From assembly GCA_964560875.1 (NCBI GenBank), contig CAZLMW010000007.1, positions 1 through 64,000 of the forward strand: a stretch of DNA of 64,000 bases. Reading direction: 5' to 3'. The stretch comes from CAZLMW01 sp964560875 (GTDB lineage Bacteria; Myxococcota_A; UBA9042). Made by a program: the position numbers and the translations under genes. The notes under the pieces are model-generated. The model was not told the DNA's origin. It saw only the letters and a list, made by a program, of their open reading frames with translations, and made no database searches. The first letter of the stretch is position 1. Every line of letters begins with the position of its first letter. Of the stretch, positions 10,505 to 18,996 are shown piece by piece.

Positions 10505-12836
10505 CTACGCTTCGGCCTGCTTGTGGAGCTCTTCGGCGATCTTGGCCAGCGCGCCGGCGGTCTTGCCGAGCGCCTCGCCGCGGGAAGCGAGCTGCTCTTC
10601 GGTCTTGACGAGCTGCTCTTTAAGGACCGTCAGCTCTGCGTGCATCGCCTGGCGCTCGGTGCGTGCGACTTCCGCTTCGCCGCGGGCCGATTCGGCGGCA
10701 GCCTTGGCGGCTTCGAGGTCGCGTTGCAGGCGCTTGATGGTGGCCTCGGTCTCTTTATCCGGGCCCGCCGCCTGGCCGGCCAAGGTGTCGACCTGGTCGC
10801 GCAGCTCGGAGTTTTCGGCTTCGAGCCGTTCGATCTCGACCGCCGACCGCTTCAAGTTGCCGATGACGTTGCTCAGCTCGTCGAGGTTGTGCGCCATAAA
10901 CGACGAGCTGTTGTGCCGCGCGCGTTTGGGCGGCAAGTGATCGCCGGCGGACTTGGCGGCGGCGGCTTTTTCAGCGGCGGCTTCTTCGGCAGCGGCTTCT
11001 TCAGCAGCGGCTTGGTCGGCGGCTTTTTCAGCAGCGGCTTCTTCAGCAGCGGCTTCTTCAGCAGCGGCTTGGTCAGCAGCGGCTTGATCCGCAGCGGCTT
11101 TGTTGGCGGCGGCTTTGTTGGCGGCGGCTTTGTTGGCGGTGACTGGGTCGGGCGCCGCTTCGACGATCTCGGCGATCTCATCGTCGGAGACGTCGACAAT
11201 CTCGTCGTCGTCGAGCTCGAGCACGTCGTCAGCGTCAAGCAGCTCTTCCTCGACTTCGTCCGCGCTGATCTCCTCGGCGATCTCTTCGAGCTCTTCGACG
11301 GCGACGTCCTCAACAACCTCTGCGACCGCGACGTCCTCGACGACCTCTGCGACCGCGACGTCCTCGACGACCTCTGCGACCGCGACGTCCTCGACGACCT
11401 CTGCGTCCGCGACGTCCTCGACGACCTCTGCAACCGCGACATCCTCGACGACCTCTGCGACCGCGACGTCTTCGACGACCTCTGCGACCACCACGTCCTC
11501 GACGACCTCTTCGACCGCGACGTCTTCCATGACCTCTTCGACCGCGACGTCCTCAACGACCTCTGCGACCTCCTCGATCGCAAGGTCCTCAACGACCTCT
11601 TCGACCGCCGCGTCACCGGCCTTTTCATCGGTCTGGGCGGCGTCTTTGTCGGTGGCCTGTTCGGTGGTGGCTTGCTCGGTCTTGGCGTCGACGTCCTCGA
11701 CCGCTTCGATGGCCACGCCGGTCACGTCCATGGACGCGTCCTCTAGCAGATCGGAGTCGAGGTCCTCGAGCAACTCAACCTCTTCAAGCTCCTCGACCTC
11801 CTCGATGTCTTCGATCTCATCGAGCTCGATCGCCTCGACATCCCCCTCCAGGGTCTCGATATCGCCGGTTCCCAGCGCCTCCAGGTCGTCGCTGACCAGC
11901 TCCTCGAGCTCGTCGATCCCCTCGGCGACCGATGCGTCGATGGCGAGATCTGTTTCGGTGCGGCCCTCGAACATCTCGTCGTCGGACGTGATCTCGGCGA
12001 GGTCGCTGATGTCCGACTCGAGCTCGTCGGCGCCCAACTCCTCGATCTCTTCGNNNNNNNNNNNNNNNNNNNNNNNNNNNNNNNNNNNNNNNNNNNNNNN
12101 NNNNNNNNNNNNNNNNNNNNNNNNNNNNNNNNNNNNNNNNNNNNNNNNNNNNNATCGCCTCGACCTCTTCGATCGCCTCGACCTCTTCGATCGCCTCGAC
12201 CTCTTCGATCGCCTCGACCTCTTCGACCTCGAGATCGCCGAACGGTTCCAACACGGCGGCGGCGCCAGCCGGGGTCTTTTCGTCTTCCTTGAGCGCTTCG
12301 ATCACATCCATCACATCGGCGCTTTCGTTGCGCGAAGATTCGGAATCGAAGATCGCGGTCTCGGCGTGCTGGGCCTGGGCAGCAACGTCAGAGACGTCCT
12401 CGCTGAACATGCTGATCGCGTCGAGCGGCAGCTCCTGGAGGTGTTCGGTGACCGTCCGCGGTTCGGCGGCGAGGGTGAAGATCTTCTTGATGCCCGGGCC
12501 GAGCTCCTTGGATGCCTTGCTCTGCATCACGTATTCGTCGGCCTTGTAGCGCCCTTTCAAATGCCGCTTCACATCGCTGCGCTGATCGTCGCGGTAGATC
12601 ACAATGAGCTTGACGCCCTTGTGTTCGGAGTCGCGGCGGATCGTCGTAACCATCGCCAGCGACCGACGCATTGTTGGGCCGAGCACGAGCAGATCGATCT
12701 TCTCGCGGCTCATGCGGCGCATCGCCTGGTCCATGGTGCGCAGGACGGCGAGCGATGCGTCGTCGGGCAAACCGCCGCGCAGGTGGCGTTCCACCATCTT
12801 GGTTCCACCCACCAGGATCACGTTGGGCTGCGACAT
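10505..12836 (-). CDS. Pseudo-receiver / acidic-repeat / coiled-coil protein (FrzS/AglZ-like layout)
   Basis: Residues 1 to about 115 look like a response-regulator receiver fold, but its catalytic residues are gone. The acidic pair after the first strand is GG, the phospho-acceptor Asp position reads VLGPT, and the K of the ADDYLxKP motif is lost (ADEYVMQSK). A very acidic repeat region follows. Next to the assembly gap it has an 18-bp unit (EAIEEV), further on a 27-bp unit (VAEVVEDVA), and then an Ala/Glu/Lys linker. The last 130 residues form a coiled coil (LERLEAENSELRDQ and on). FrzS and AglZ of Myxococcus, motility proteins, share a pseudo-receiver plus long coiled coil; this is only an architectural parallel. 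The start ATG has GGAG seven bases upstream. The 100-N gap is not frame-preserving, so the true gap length should be a multiple of three. Confidence 0.7.
11290..11600. repeat. 27-bp in-frame tandem repeat, VAEVVEDVA units
   Basis: About eleven slightly diverged 27-bp units lie inside the pseudo-receiver gene. They encode a nine-residue acidic/hydrophobic period (E-V-V-E-D-V-A-V-A), with variants that replace the second V by M or L. They are coding repeats, not a CRISPR array, because no spacers separate the units. Confidence 0.85.
12054..12153. other. Assembly gap (100 N) in coding 18-bp repeat
   Basis: Exactly 100 N, flanked on the right by at least four copies of an 18-bp unit (12154-12230) encoding EAIEEV. 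The round number indicates a gap of unknown size. The reading frames on the two sides agree only if the true gap is a multiple of three. Confidence 0.95.
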
Positions 12837-13138
12837 CACGGGCTCCGTACCAATTGGTCGCGTCTCCGGAAAAGACGGGCACGGACGATCCCCGATCGAA
12901 CATGCATGGTCAATCCCCGTGCACCCGCTCGGTCGCGACGCGTACGTTACCGGTCTCCTTGCAAAAGCGCGGGCACCGGTTTAGCGTCCGCGGCCCGAAA
13001 ATCGGGCCCCAAGATCGCGGCACTGTCCTCGATTTGAAGCGGCCACTCGAGGCGCGCTGCCCAAGATCCAGGGGCGACACCGCCCAGCGCCGCCCGGCCC
13101 GACGCGGTCCTCGAAACGACCGAATTCCGGAGTAAACG
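12837..13138. other. Divergent intergenic region, pseudo-receiver gene / ffh
   Basis: About 300 bases separate the divergent starts of the pseudo-receiver gene (minus) and ffh (plus). It should hold both promoters. I see no strong -35/-10 pair, no riboswitch and no RNA gene. In particular the 4.5S SRP RNA, which sometimes neighbours ffh, is not evident here. Confidence 0.5.
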
Positions 13139-14665
13139 ATGCTCGAGACCATCACCAAGGGCTTTCGCGCTGCACGTCACCGGCTCCAGGGCTACCGCGA
13201 GCTCGACCCCGACACGCTCGACGAGTGCCTGCAAGACATCCGCACCTCACTGCTGGAAGCCGACGTTGAATTTGGCGTGGTCAAGCAGTTCATCGGCCAC
13301 GTCAAAGACAAGGCGCTGGGCGAGGTCGTGCAGCTTTCGGCCACCGATGACGAAGGCAAACGCATCGATGTGACGCCGCAAGATCACTTCATCAAGATCT
13401 GCCACGACGAGCTCGAGTCGATGATGGGCCCGGTCGACACCGACCTCGCCGTCAAGAAGAAGGGCATCTCCACGGTGATGATGGTCGGCCTGCAGGGCTC
13501 CGGTAAGACGACCACCGCCGGCAAGCTCGCCAAGCTCTACAAGGACAAGGGCTACCGACCGCTGCTCGTCGCCGCCGACATCTACCGCCCGGCCGCGATC
13601 GACCAGCTCAAGGTGCTCGGCAAACGGCTCGACGTCCCGGTCTTCTCGGTCGACGGCATGAGCCCTCCCGAACTGTGCGCCGAGGGTTACAACTGGGCGC
13701 AGCGCAACGGCCGCAACCTGGTCATCTTCGATACCGCGGGCCGCTTGACGATCGACGACGCGCTCATGAACGAGCTCGCCCAGATCCGGAGCCGCCGTCC
13801 GCCCGACAACACGCTGCTCGTCATCGATGCGATGATCGGCCAGGACTCGGTGACGACCGCCAAGGCGTTCAACGAGAAGATCGGCATCGACGGCGTCGTC
13901 CTCACCAAGCTCGACGGCGATGCCCGCGGCGGTGCGGCGATCTCGGTCAAGATGGTCACCGGCGCGCCGATCAAGTTCGTCGGTATGGGCGAGGGCCTCG
14001 ACAAGCTCGAAGAGTTCCGCCCCGAGGGCATGGCCAGCCGCATCCTCGGCATGGGCGACATCGTCGGGCTGATGACCGACTTCGAGAAGGTCGTCGACAC
14101 CGACAAGGCGGAAAAAGACGCCGAGAAGATGCTGTCGGGCGACTTTGGCCTCGACGACTTCCTTGAGCAGATCAAGACGCTCAAGAAGATGGGCAGCCTC
14201 CGCGACGTGATGGAGAAGCTGCCCTTCTTCGCCGACATGATGGCCGACGGGGCGCAGTTCGACGAAAAGGCGCTCGGCCGCATCGAAGCGATGATCAACT
14301 CGATGACGCCGGGCGAACGCAAGGCGCCGAGCATCATCAACGCCCGCCGCGCCCGCCGTATCGCCCTCGGTTCCGGCCACCAGCCGCGCGACATCCAGGA
14401 CCTGCTCAAGCGCTACGACGTGATGCGCCAGATGATGAGCCGCATCGGTCAGACGCCCGGCTTGCTCGCGAAGCTGCCCGGGTTCTCGCAGATGGGTCAG
14501 CTCGCCAAGATGAAGAACATGGACGTCGGTCAGTTCTTCGACGAGCTCGAGCAGCAGCCCGAAGAGAAGGTCAAACACTACGAGTCGCGCCGGAAATTTG
14601 ACCGCAAGAAGCGCAACAAGAAGAACAAGGCCGCCAAGAAAGCGCGCCGCAAGAACCGCCGCTAG
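13139..14665 (+). CDS. ffh: Signal recognition particle protein Ffh
   Basis: GTPase that binds 4.5S RNA and signal sequences of nascent chains and delivers ribosomes to the FtsY receptor for co-translational membrane insertion. The 508-residue protein has the N-domain four-helix bundle (1-100). Its G-domain carries the P-loop GLQGSGKTT (117-125), DTAGR (198-202) and TKLDG (256-260). The Met-rich M-domain (about 330-460) includes the RNA-binding segment RARRIALGSG. The tail after about 480 is unusually basic (RKFDRKKRNKKNK, then KAARR-type Lys/Arg runs). GGAG precedes the ATG. It appears to be a single-gene unit, followed 110 bases later by an unrelated lipoprotein gene. Confidence 0.97.
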   Translation: MLETITKGFRAARHRLQGYRELDPDTLDECLQDIRTSLLEADVEFGVVKQFIGHVKDKALGEVVQLSATDDEGKRIDVTPQDHFIKICHDELESMMGPVDTDLAVKKKGISTVMMVGLQGSGKTTTAGKLAKLYKDKGYRPLLVAADIYRPAAIDQLKVLGKRLDVPVFSVDGMSPPELCAEGYNWAQRNGRNLVIFDTAGRLTIDDALMNELAQIRSRRPPDNTLLVIDAMIGQDSVTTAKAFNEKIGIDGVVLTKLDGDARGGAAISVKMVTGAPIKFVGMGEGLDKLEEFRPEGMASRILGMGDIVGLMTDFEKVVDTDKAEKDAEKMLSGDFGLDDFLEQIKTLKKMGSLRDVMEKLPFFADMMADGAQFDEKALGRIEAMINSMTPGERKAPSIINARRARRIALGSGHQPRDIQDLLKRYDVMRQMMSRIGQTPGLLAKLPGFSQMGQLAKMKNMDVGQFFDELEQQPEEKVKHYESRRKFDRKKRNKKNKAAKKARRKNRR

Positions 14666-14775
14666 GTTCCGAGCAATCCGGCTTGGGGCCATTGGAATAC
14701 GGGGCCAGGCGCGTTGTTTGCGCAAAGCAGCGTCCGACCCGAACCTAACGCCACGACACCAACAGAGGGGACACC

Positions 14776-15393
14776 ATGTACCGCACGTTCATCGTTATGA
14801 CCGCCATCGCCTTCGCGCTGAGCACCGCCGCTTGTGGTGGCGCGCAGACGAAAGCCGACACCGCCAAAGCCGGGGGACCGAGCGCCCAGAAGCTGCCTGA
14901 GACGGCCACCTGCCCGGTGATGCAGCGCGAGTTCAAGCCCGACGCCAAGACCGTCAGCACGACCTACAAGGGCAAGACCTACTACTTCTGCTGCCCCGGC
15001 TGCGACAAGAAGTTCGCGGCGGCGCCCGACAAGTACCTGGCCGCCGGCCCGGCCGCCGCCGCCGCGCCGAAGAAGGACTGCAAGGGCGACTGCACAAAGG
15101 ACTGCGCCGACTGCAAGAGCAAGGTCGCCAAGAAGGACTGCGGCAAGGACTGCAACAACGGCAAGGACTGCGCCGACTGCAAGAACAAAGCCGCCGCCGG
15201 TCCCAAGCCGATGACGGCAGGCCAGCTCGGCACCACGCTGCCCAAGAAGGCCAAGTGCCCGGTCAGCGGCCGCGAGTTTGAGCCGAACGCCCAGACCCAG
15301 GTCGCCAAGTACAAGGGCAAGACCTACTACTTCTGCTGCGGCGGCTGCGCGGGGAAATTCGCCTCGACACCCGCGAAGTTCGCGACCAACTAG
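14776..15393 (+). CDS. Lipoprotein with two YHS domains joined by a Cys/Lys/Asp linker
   Basis: The 205-residue protein has a lipoprotein signal (lipobox TAAC, Cys20) and two YHS domains at about residues 45-88 and 160-203. Each has the pattern CPV...F.P then YKGKTYYFCC..C..KF. YHS domains are small Cys-containing modules found in copper and heavy-metal handling proteins and in metal-ATPases. The linker (101-136) repeats DCxxDC and KKDCGKDC, giving about eight more cysteines. A role as an envelope metal-binding or metal-delivery protein is therefore reasonable, but the metal is not known. A GAGGGG ribosome-binding site supports the ATG. No metal ATPase or efflux gene lies nearby. Confidence 0.85.
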   Translation: MYRTFIVMTAIAFALSTAACGGAQTKADTAKAGGPSAQKLPETATCPVMQREFKPDAKTVSTTYKGKTYYFCCPGCDKKFAAAPDKYLAAGPAAAAAPKKDCKGDCTKDCADCKSKVAKKDCGKDCNNGKDCADCKNKAAAGPKPMTAGQLGTTLPKKAKCPVSGREFEPNAQTQVAKYKGKTYYFCCGGCAGKFASTPAKFATN

Positions 15394-15472
15394 CGTCGCT
15401 GCGCTGGGCTGACCCGGAGGGGTGCCCTCGTTTTTTGTCACTGCGATGGGTCGCCCCAATGATCTGGGGTTC

Positions 15473-15664
15473 TGTCTTGGCAGACGGCGCCCCGATCCAG
15501 GGGGAAGGACCCAACAGGGGAAGGCATTTTATGGGTTGCCGGCCTTAGGGCCTGTGCGAGACACGAATCTCTGTCGGGGACAGACTGCCTTCCCCTGATC
15601 GGTCCTTCCCCCTTGAACCCCCATCCCCGTTTACCCCAACCGCCTGTTTTTGTGGTTCTTTTCG
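15473..15664 (+). repeat. Interspersed hairpin repeat, copy 1
   Basis: A block of about 190 bases matches, in inverted orientation, the block at 39230-39423. Within it a 27-base arm (15500-15526) is nearly the perfect reverse complement of 15586-15612, with only a three-base difference, and encloses a 59-base variable centre. The flanks GGCAGACGGCGCCCC and CCAACCGCCTGTTTTTG are conserved between the copies. It lies between convergent genes and runs into the coding sequence of the methyltransferase below. It may be a non-autonomous mobile element or a structured RNA element; no transposase is seen. Confidence 0.75.
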
Positions 15665-17191
15665 GATTCGTAGCGGGTTCTGTGGCAGGGTCGTACGGTC
15701 GAGGGTCGCGACGCACTCGACGTGGCCGGTGTGTGGGAACTGGTCGATCGGCTGTACAACCTTGAGTTCGTAGCCTTTTTCGCGCAGCAGACTAGCGTCC
15801 CGGGCCAGAGATGACGGTCGGCACGCGACATACACCAAGCGTTTCGGTGCCAACGCCACGACCTGGTCGAGCGCTGCACCTTGAAGCCCGGCTCGCGGTG
15901 GGTCGACGACGATTACGTCGATACCGCCAGCGCCGAGACCGAGGTCGGTGAGCACTTTGCCTGTGTCGCCGCAGTGCAACTCCACGTTGTCGATGCCGTT
16001 GAGGTCCGCGTTGGCGTGCGCGCTCGCGATGGCGTCGGCCGACAGATCGATGCCGATGACACGCTTGGCCCAGGGCGACAGACACATGCCGATCGTGCCC
16101 GTGCCGCAATACAGGTCGAGCACGGTGTCGGTGCTGCCATCGGCCAATCCGGTCTGGCGGAGCGTCTCGGCGTAGATGGCTTCGGCGCCGAGGGTGCTGG
16201 GCTGAAAGAAGGCCCGGGGCGCGATGTCGAACAGCAACCGACGACCACCGGGCAGGTGCAACTGTTCGCGCAGCATCTCGGTGCCGGCGAGGTGGTGGCT
16301 GGTGTAGGTCGTCTTCTTGCCCCGCTCGGCGTCGCGCTGAATCCACCACACGCTGTCGAAGCTACCGTCGAGGTCGGCGGCGATGCGATGTGCAGCGGCG
16401 ACAAACGAAGACCCGAACGCGGCGGGCGTCTCAACGCTGGCTTCGGTTTCGATGACGGCCATGTGCTGACCGGTGCGTTTGCCTTCCCGCAGGGTCAACG
16501 TGCGCAAGAATCCGGCATTGTCGTCGCGTTTGCGCGGGTCGAAGGCGCGGTATCCAGCGTCCTGAGCCCAGCTGGCGAGTGCCGGAACGAACGCGGACGC
16601 AAACGGGCTCATCAAGCGGCATTCGGACAGGGCGAGGGTTTCGTAGCGGTACCCGGCTGGATGCAGGCCGAGGCTGAACTGACGGTCGCGATCGTTGCCA
16701 AAAGACAGCTCCATCTTGTTGCGGTAGTGCCAGGTCGGTGACGCCGCGGTCGTTGGTTTGACGAGCTGCACGTCGAGGCCGCGATCGGCCAGGAGCTTGC
16801 TGACCATGGCGTGTTTGGCGTCGAGCTGCGCCGGATGGGCGAGGTTTTGCAGGGAACAACCGCCGCAACCACGACCGGGTTGGCGGGTGTCGCCGAAGTG
16901 GACGCATGTTGGCTCGATGCGCGTGGCGATGGGCTCGTCGATCGCGATCAGGCGCGCGTCGAGGCTGCGACGATGGCGGCCGACGATACGGCCGGTGACG
17001 GACTCGCCGGGCAACGCGCCGCGGATATGCACGGTGTAGCGACGTTCGCGACGATCGGGACCGATGCGGACGTCCACCGCTGCGACGCCTTCCCCTTTGT
17101 CGCCAAGCCGCGTGATAGTCACCGTCCATTCATCGTCGCGGCGAGGACCGCGGGGCAGGTCGATGGGCTCGGTTCTCGCTCGCACATCCAT
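15545..17191 (-). CDS. RlmD/TrmA-family 23S rRNA (uracil-5-)-methyltransferase
   Basis: SAM-dependent RNA m5U methyltransferase with an N-terminal TRAM domain (about 8-90). An iron-sulfur motif follows (Cys96, Cys109, Cys112 and Cys191). The Rossmann domain has VLDLYCGTGTIG (357-368) and VVDPPRAGL, the catalytic Cys457 in YVACRPSSLARD and Glu492 in HVEC. These are the hallmarks of RlmD/RumA-type enzymes, which modify 23S rRNA; the exact base is not predictable. The ATG at 17191 has GGAG upstream. The last 39 or so residues (about 510-548) are encoded by the hairpin repeat at 15473-15664 and are not part of the family, so the tail was probably gained when the repeat inserted. The start is only 18 bases from the divergent DUF1513 gene. 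Confidence 0.9.
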   Translation of the reverse strand: MDVRARTEPIDLPRGPRRDDEWTVTITRLGDKGEGVAAVDVRIGPDRRERRYTVHIRGALPGESVTGRIVGRHRRSLDARLIAIDEPIATRIEPTCVHFGDTRQPGRGCGGCSLQNLAHPAQLDAKHAMVSKLLADRGLDVQLVKPTTAASPTWHYRNKMELSFGNDRDRQFSLGLHPAGYRYETLALSECRLMSPFASAFVPALASWAQDAGYRAFDPRKRDDNAGFLRTLTLREGKRTGQHMAVIETEASVETPAAFGSSFVAAAHRIAADLDGSFDSVWWIQRDAERGKKTTYTSHHLAGTEMLREQLHLPGGRRLLFDIAPRAFFQPSTLGAEAIYAETLRQTGLADGSTDTVLDLYCGTGTIGMCLSPWAKRVIGIDLSADAIASAHANADLNGIDNVELHCGDTGKVLTDLGLGAGGIDVIVVDPPRAGLQGAALDQVVALAPKRLVYVACRPSSLARDASLLREKGYELKVVQPIDQFPHTGHVECVATLDRTTLPQNPLRIRKEPQKQAVGVNGDGGSRGKDRSGEGSLSPTEIRVSHRP

Positions 17192-17209
17192 GCTGGTAGG
17201 CTCCGTGCC

Positions 17210-18478
17210 GTGAAGGACTCGACCCCGCTGCCGCGCCGCCGCTTTCTCGTACTGACCGGTCACGCCGCGATCGCCGCCGCGCTGTCCGGTTGCGGCAAGA
17301 AGGCCGCCAAGCCTGCCACCAAGGCCGCCGACAAGCACCCGCAGGCCCCAGAAAAAGCCACAGAAAAAGCCACAGAGAGTGTTGTCGCCAAGCCACCTGC
17401 GCCGCGGCCCAAGCGGACCTATCCCGTGGTCCTCGGCACGTTGCTGGGGCCCGGCCGCCACGACGACAAGACAACCGGCAAGCGGGCGCACTACATCGCG
17501 ATCGTCGATCTCGACGCTCCCGCCGACAGTCCCGCCCGGATCCGCCGCATCCCGACGACCTTCTTCGGCCACGGCATCGCCACCCACCCGACCGAACACC
17601 ATCGCGCGGTCGTCTTCGAGAAAAAGGGCCCCGGCGCCTGCGCGATCGACCTGCGCACCGGCGCCGTCACGGCCGTCATCACGACAACAAAGGACCGCGC
17701 CTTCTACGGTCACGGGGTCTTCTCGACCGACGGCAAGAAGCTCTACTGCACCGAGAGCATCACCGGCGATCGCAGCGAGCGAGGCCTCATCGCCGTGCGC
17801 GACGGCAAGACGTACAAGCTGCTGGGCACCTTCCCGAGCCACGGTCGCGCGCCCCACGACCTGCACCTGGTGGATGAAGGCCGCACACTCGTCGTCACCA
17901 ACGGCGGCGGGCGCATCGCCGCGGACGAAACCGAGCTGGACCACCCCAACGTTGCGTGGGTCGACGTCAAGACCCAACAGCTGCAGCGACGCCTCCCCTT
18001 CGACGCGCGTCGGGTCAACGCCGGTCACGTCGCGCTTGGACCCAGGGACACCGTCGCCGTGGTCTCCGCCCCGCGCACCGGTATCGACAAGAAGAGCGAC
18101 CGATTCCGCGGCGGCGTCAGCTTCCTCCCCGCCAAGGCGCCCGTGCTGCAGACGACCAGCCATCGCATCAGCGAGCGGTTCAAGGGCGAGGTGTTGTCGG
18201 TCGCCATCCACCAAAAGACCGGCGTCGCAGCGACCACGTGTCCCGACGGCGGCGTCGTCGCGTTCTGGGACGCCGCATCAGGGGCGCTGCTCTCCACGAT
18301 CGACCTGGCCCACGCCCGCGGTGTCTCGATCACCTTGGACGGCGCCTATTTCGCGGTGACACATGGCAAGGACGCACTCGTAACCCTGGTGTCGACCGCC
18401 ACGTTGCAGGTCGCGACCAGGGCGAACCGATCTTGGATGAGCGGCAGCCATACGATCGTGCGGCGCGATATCGGCTGA
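17210..18478 (+). CDS. Tat-type lipoprotein, DUF1513 family
   Basis: The 422-residue protein starts (GTG) with a twin-arginine-like signal RRRF (9-12), a hydrophobic stretch and lipobox LSGC (Cys28). A Lys/Ala/Pro linker follows, and then a beta-propeller-like domain with DUF1513 hallmarks: FYGHGVFSTDGKKLYCTE, RAPHDLHL, TLVVTNGGG and VNAGHVALG. DUF1513 proteins are exported and in some bacteria sit beside imelysin/EfeO-type iron-uptake genes; none is present here. The start lies 18 bases from the divergent methyltransferase start, so the promoters must overlap the neighbouring coding sequence, or one start is misplaced. Function is unknown. Confidence 0.8.
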   Translation: MKDSTPLPRRRFLVLTGHAAIAAALSGCGKKAAKPATKAADKHPQAPEKATEKATESVVAKPPAPRPKRTYPVVLGTLLGPGRHDDKTTGKRAHYIAIVDLDAPADSPARIRRIPTTFFGHGIATHPTEHHRAVVFEKKGPGACAIDLRTGAVTAVITTTKDRAFYGHGVFSTDGKKLYCTESITGDRSERGLIAVRDGKTYKLLGTFPSHGRAPHDLHLVDEGRTLVVTNGGGRIAADETELDHPNVAWVDVKTQQLQRRLPFDARRVNAGHVALGPRDTVAVVSAPRTGIDKKSDRFRGGVSFLPAKAPVLQTTSHRISERFKGEVLSVAIHQKTGVAATTCPDGGVVAFWDAASGALLSTIDLAHARGVSITLDGAYFAVTHGKDALVTLVSTATLQVATRANRSWMSGSHTIVRRDIG

Positions 18479-18493
18479 ACTGCGGACAAAGGT

Positions 18494-18958
18494 ATGCACA
18501 TCATCTACGTCGACGCCGACGCCTGCCCCGTGAAGGACGAAGTCTACAAGGTCGCCGCGCGCTACCAGTGGGACGTGCTCGTCGTCGCCAACCAATACAT
18601 CCAGGTGCCGCGATCGCCGCGCATCTCCGCGGTCATGGTCGCGCAGGGCGAAGACGTGGCGGACGACTACATCGCCGAGCGCTGTGGTGTCGGCGATATC
18701 GTGGTGACGTCGGATATCCCGCTCGCGGCGCGGTCGCTCGAGCAAAAGGCGCGGGTTGTTGGGCCCAAGGGCAAAGAATTCACATCGGACAACATCGGCA
18801 ACGCGCTGTCGGGCCGCGACCTTTCTCAGCAGCTGCGCGAGATGGGCGTGATGACGGGCGGGCCTGCGCCGATGGACAAGAAGGCTCGATCGCGGTTTCT
18901 CAGCAAGCTCGACGAGCTGGTCCACGCGGCCAAACGCGACGTGAAGCTGAAGCGTTGA
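18494..18958 (+). CDS. DUF188/YaiI family protein
   Basis: The 154-residue protein matches the YaiI/YqxD (UPF0178, DUF188) family from end to end. It has the N-terminal MHIIYVDADACPVKDEV, the central DDYIAERC and DIVVTSDIPLA segments, and the C-terminal MTGGPAPMDKKARSRF. The family has a PIN-like fold with conserved Asp residues, and its activity is not established. AAAGG precedes the ATG. It follows the DUF1513 gene by 15 bases and is probably co-transcribed with it and with the barrel gene 38 bases downstream. Confidence 0.92.
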   Translation: MHIIYVDADACPVKDEVYKVAARYQWDVLVVANQYIQVPRSPRISAVMVAQGEDVADDYIAERCGVGDIVVTSDIPLAARSLEQKARVVGPKGKEFTSDNIGNALSGRDLSQQLREMGVMTGGPAPMDKKARSRFLSKLDELVHAAKRDVKLKR

Positions 18959-18996
18959 TCCGGTCTTCTCATCAATCGCACCGCCCGGGAGGCCCC

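Noticed and set aside
11290..11600. Direct repeats that might suggest a CRISPR array
   Set aside because: The 27-bp units abut without spacers and encode a periodic acidic peptide in frame.
11100..13037. Long plus-strand frame rich in Ser/Thr opposite the pseudo-receiver gene
   Set aside because: It is the antisense reading of the acidic repeats and crosses the N gap; no start site or family supports it.
13247..14725. Minus-strand frame opposite ffh
   Set aside because: Composition is that of an antisense reading, and ffh is unambiguous.
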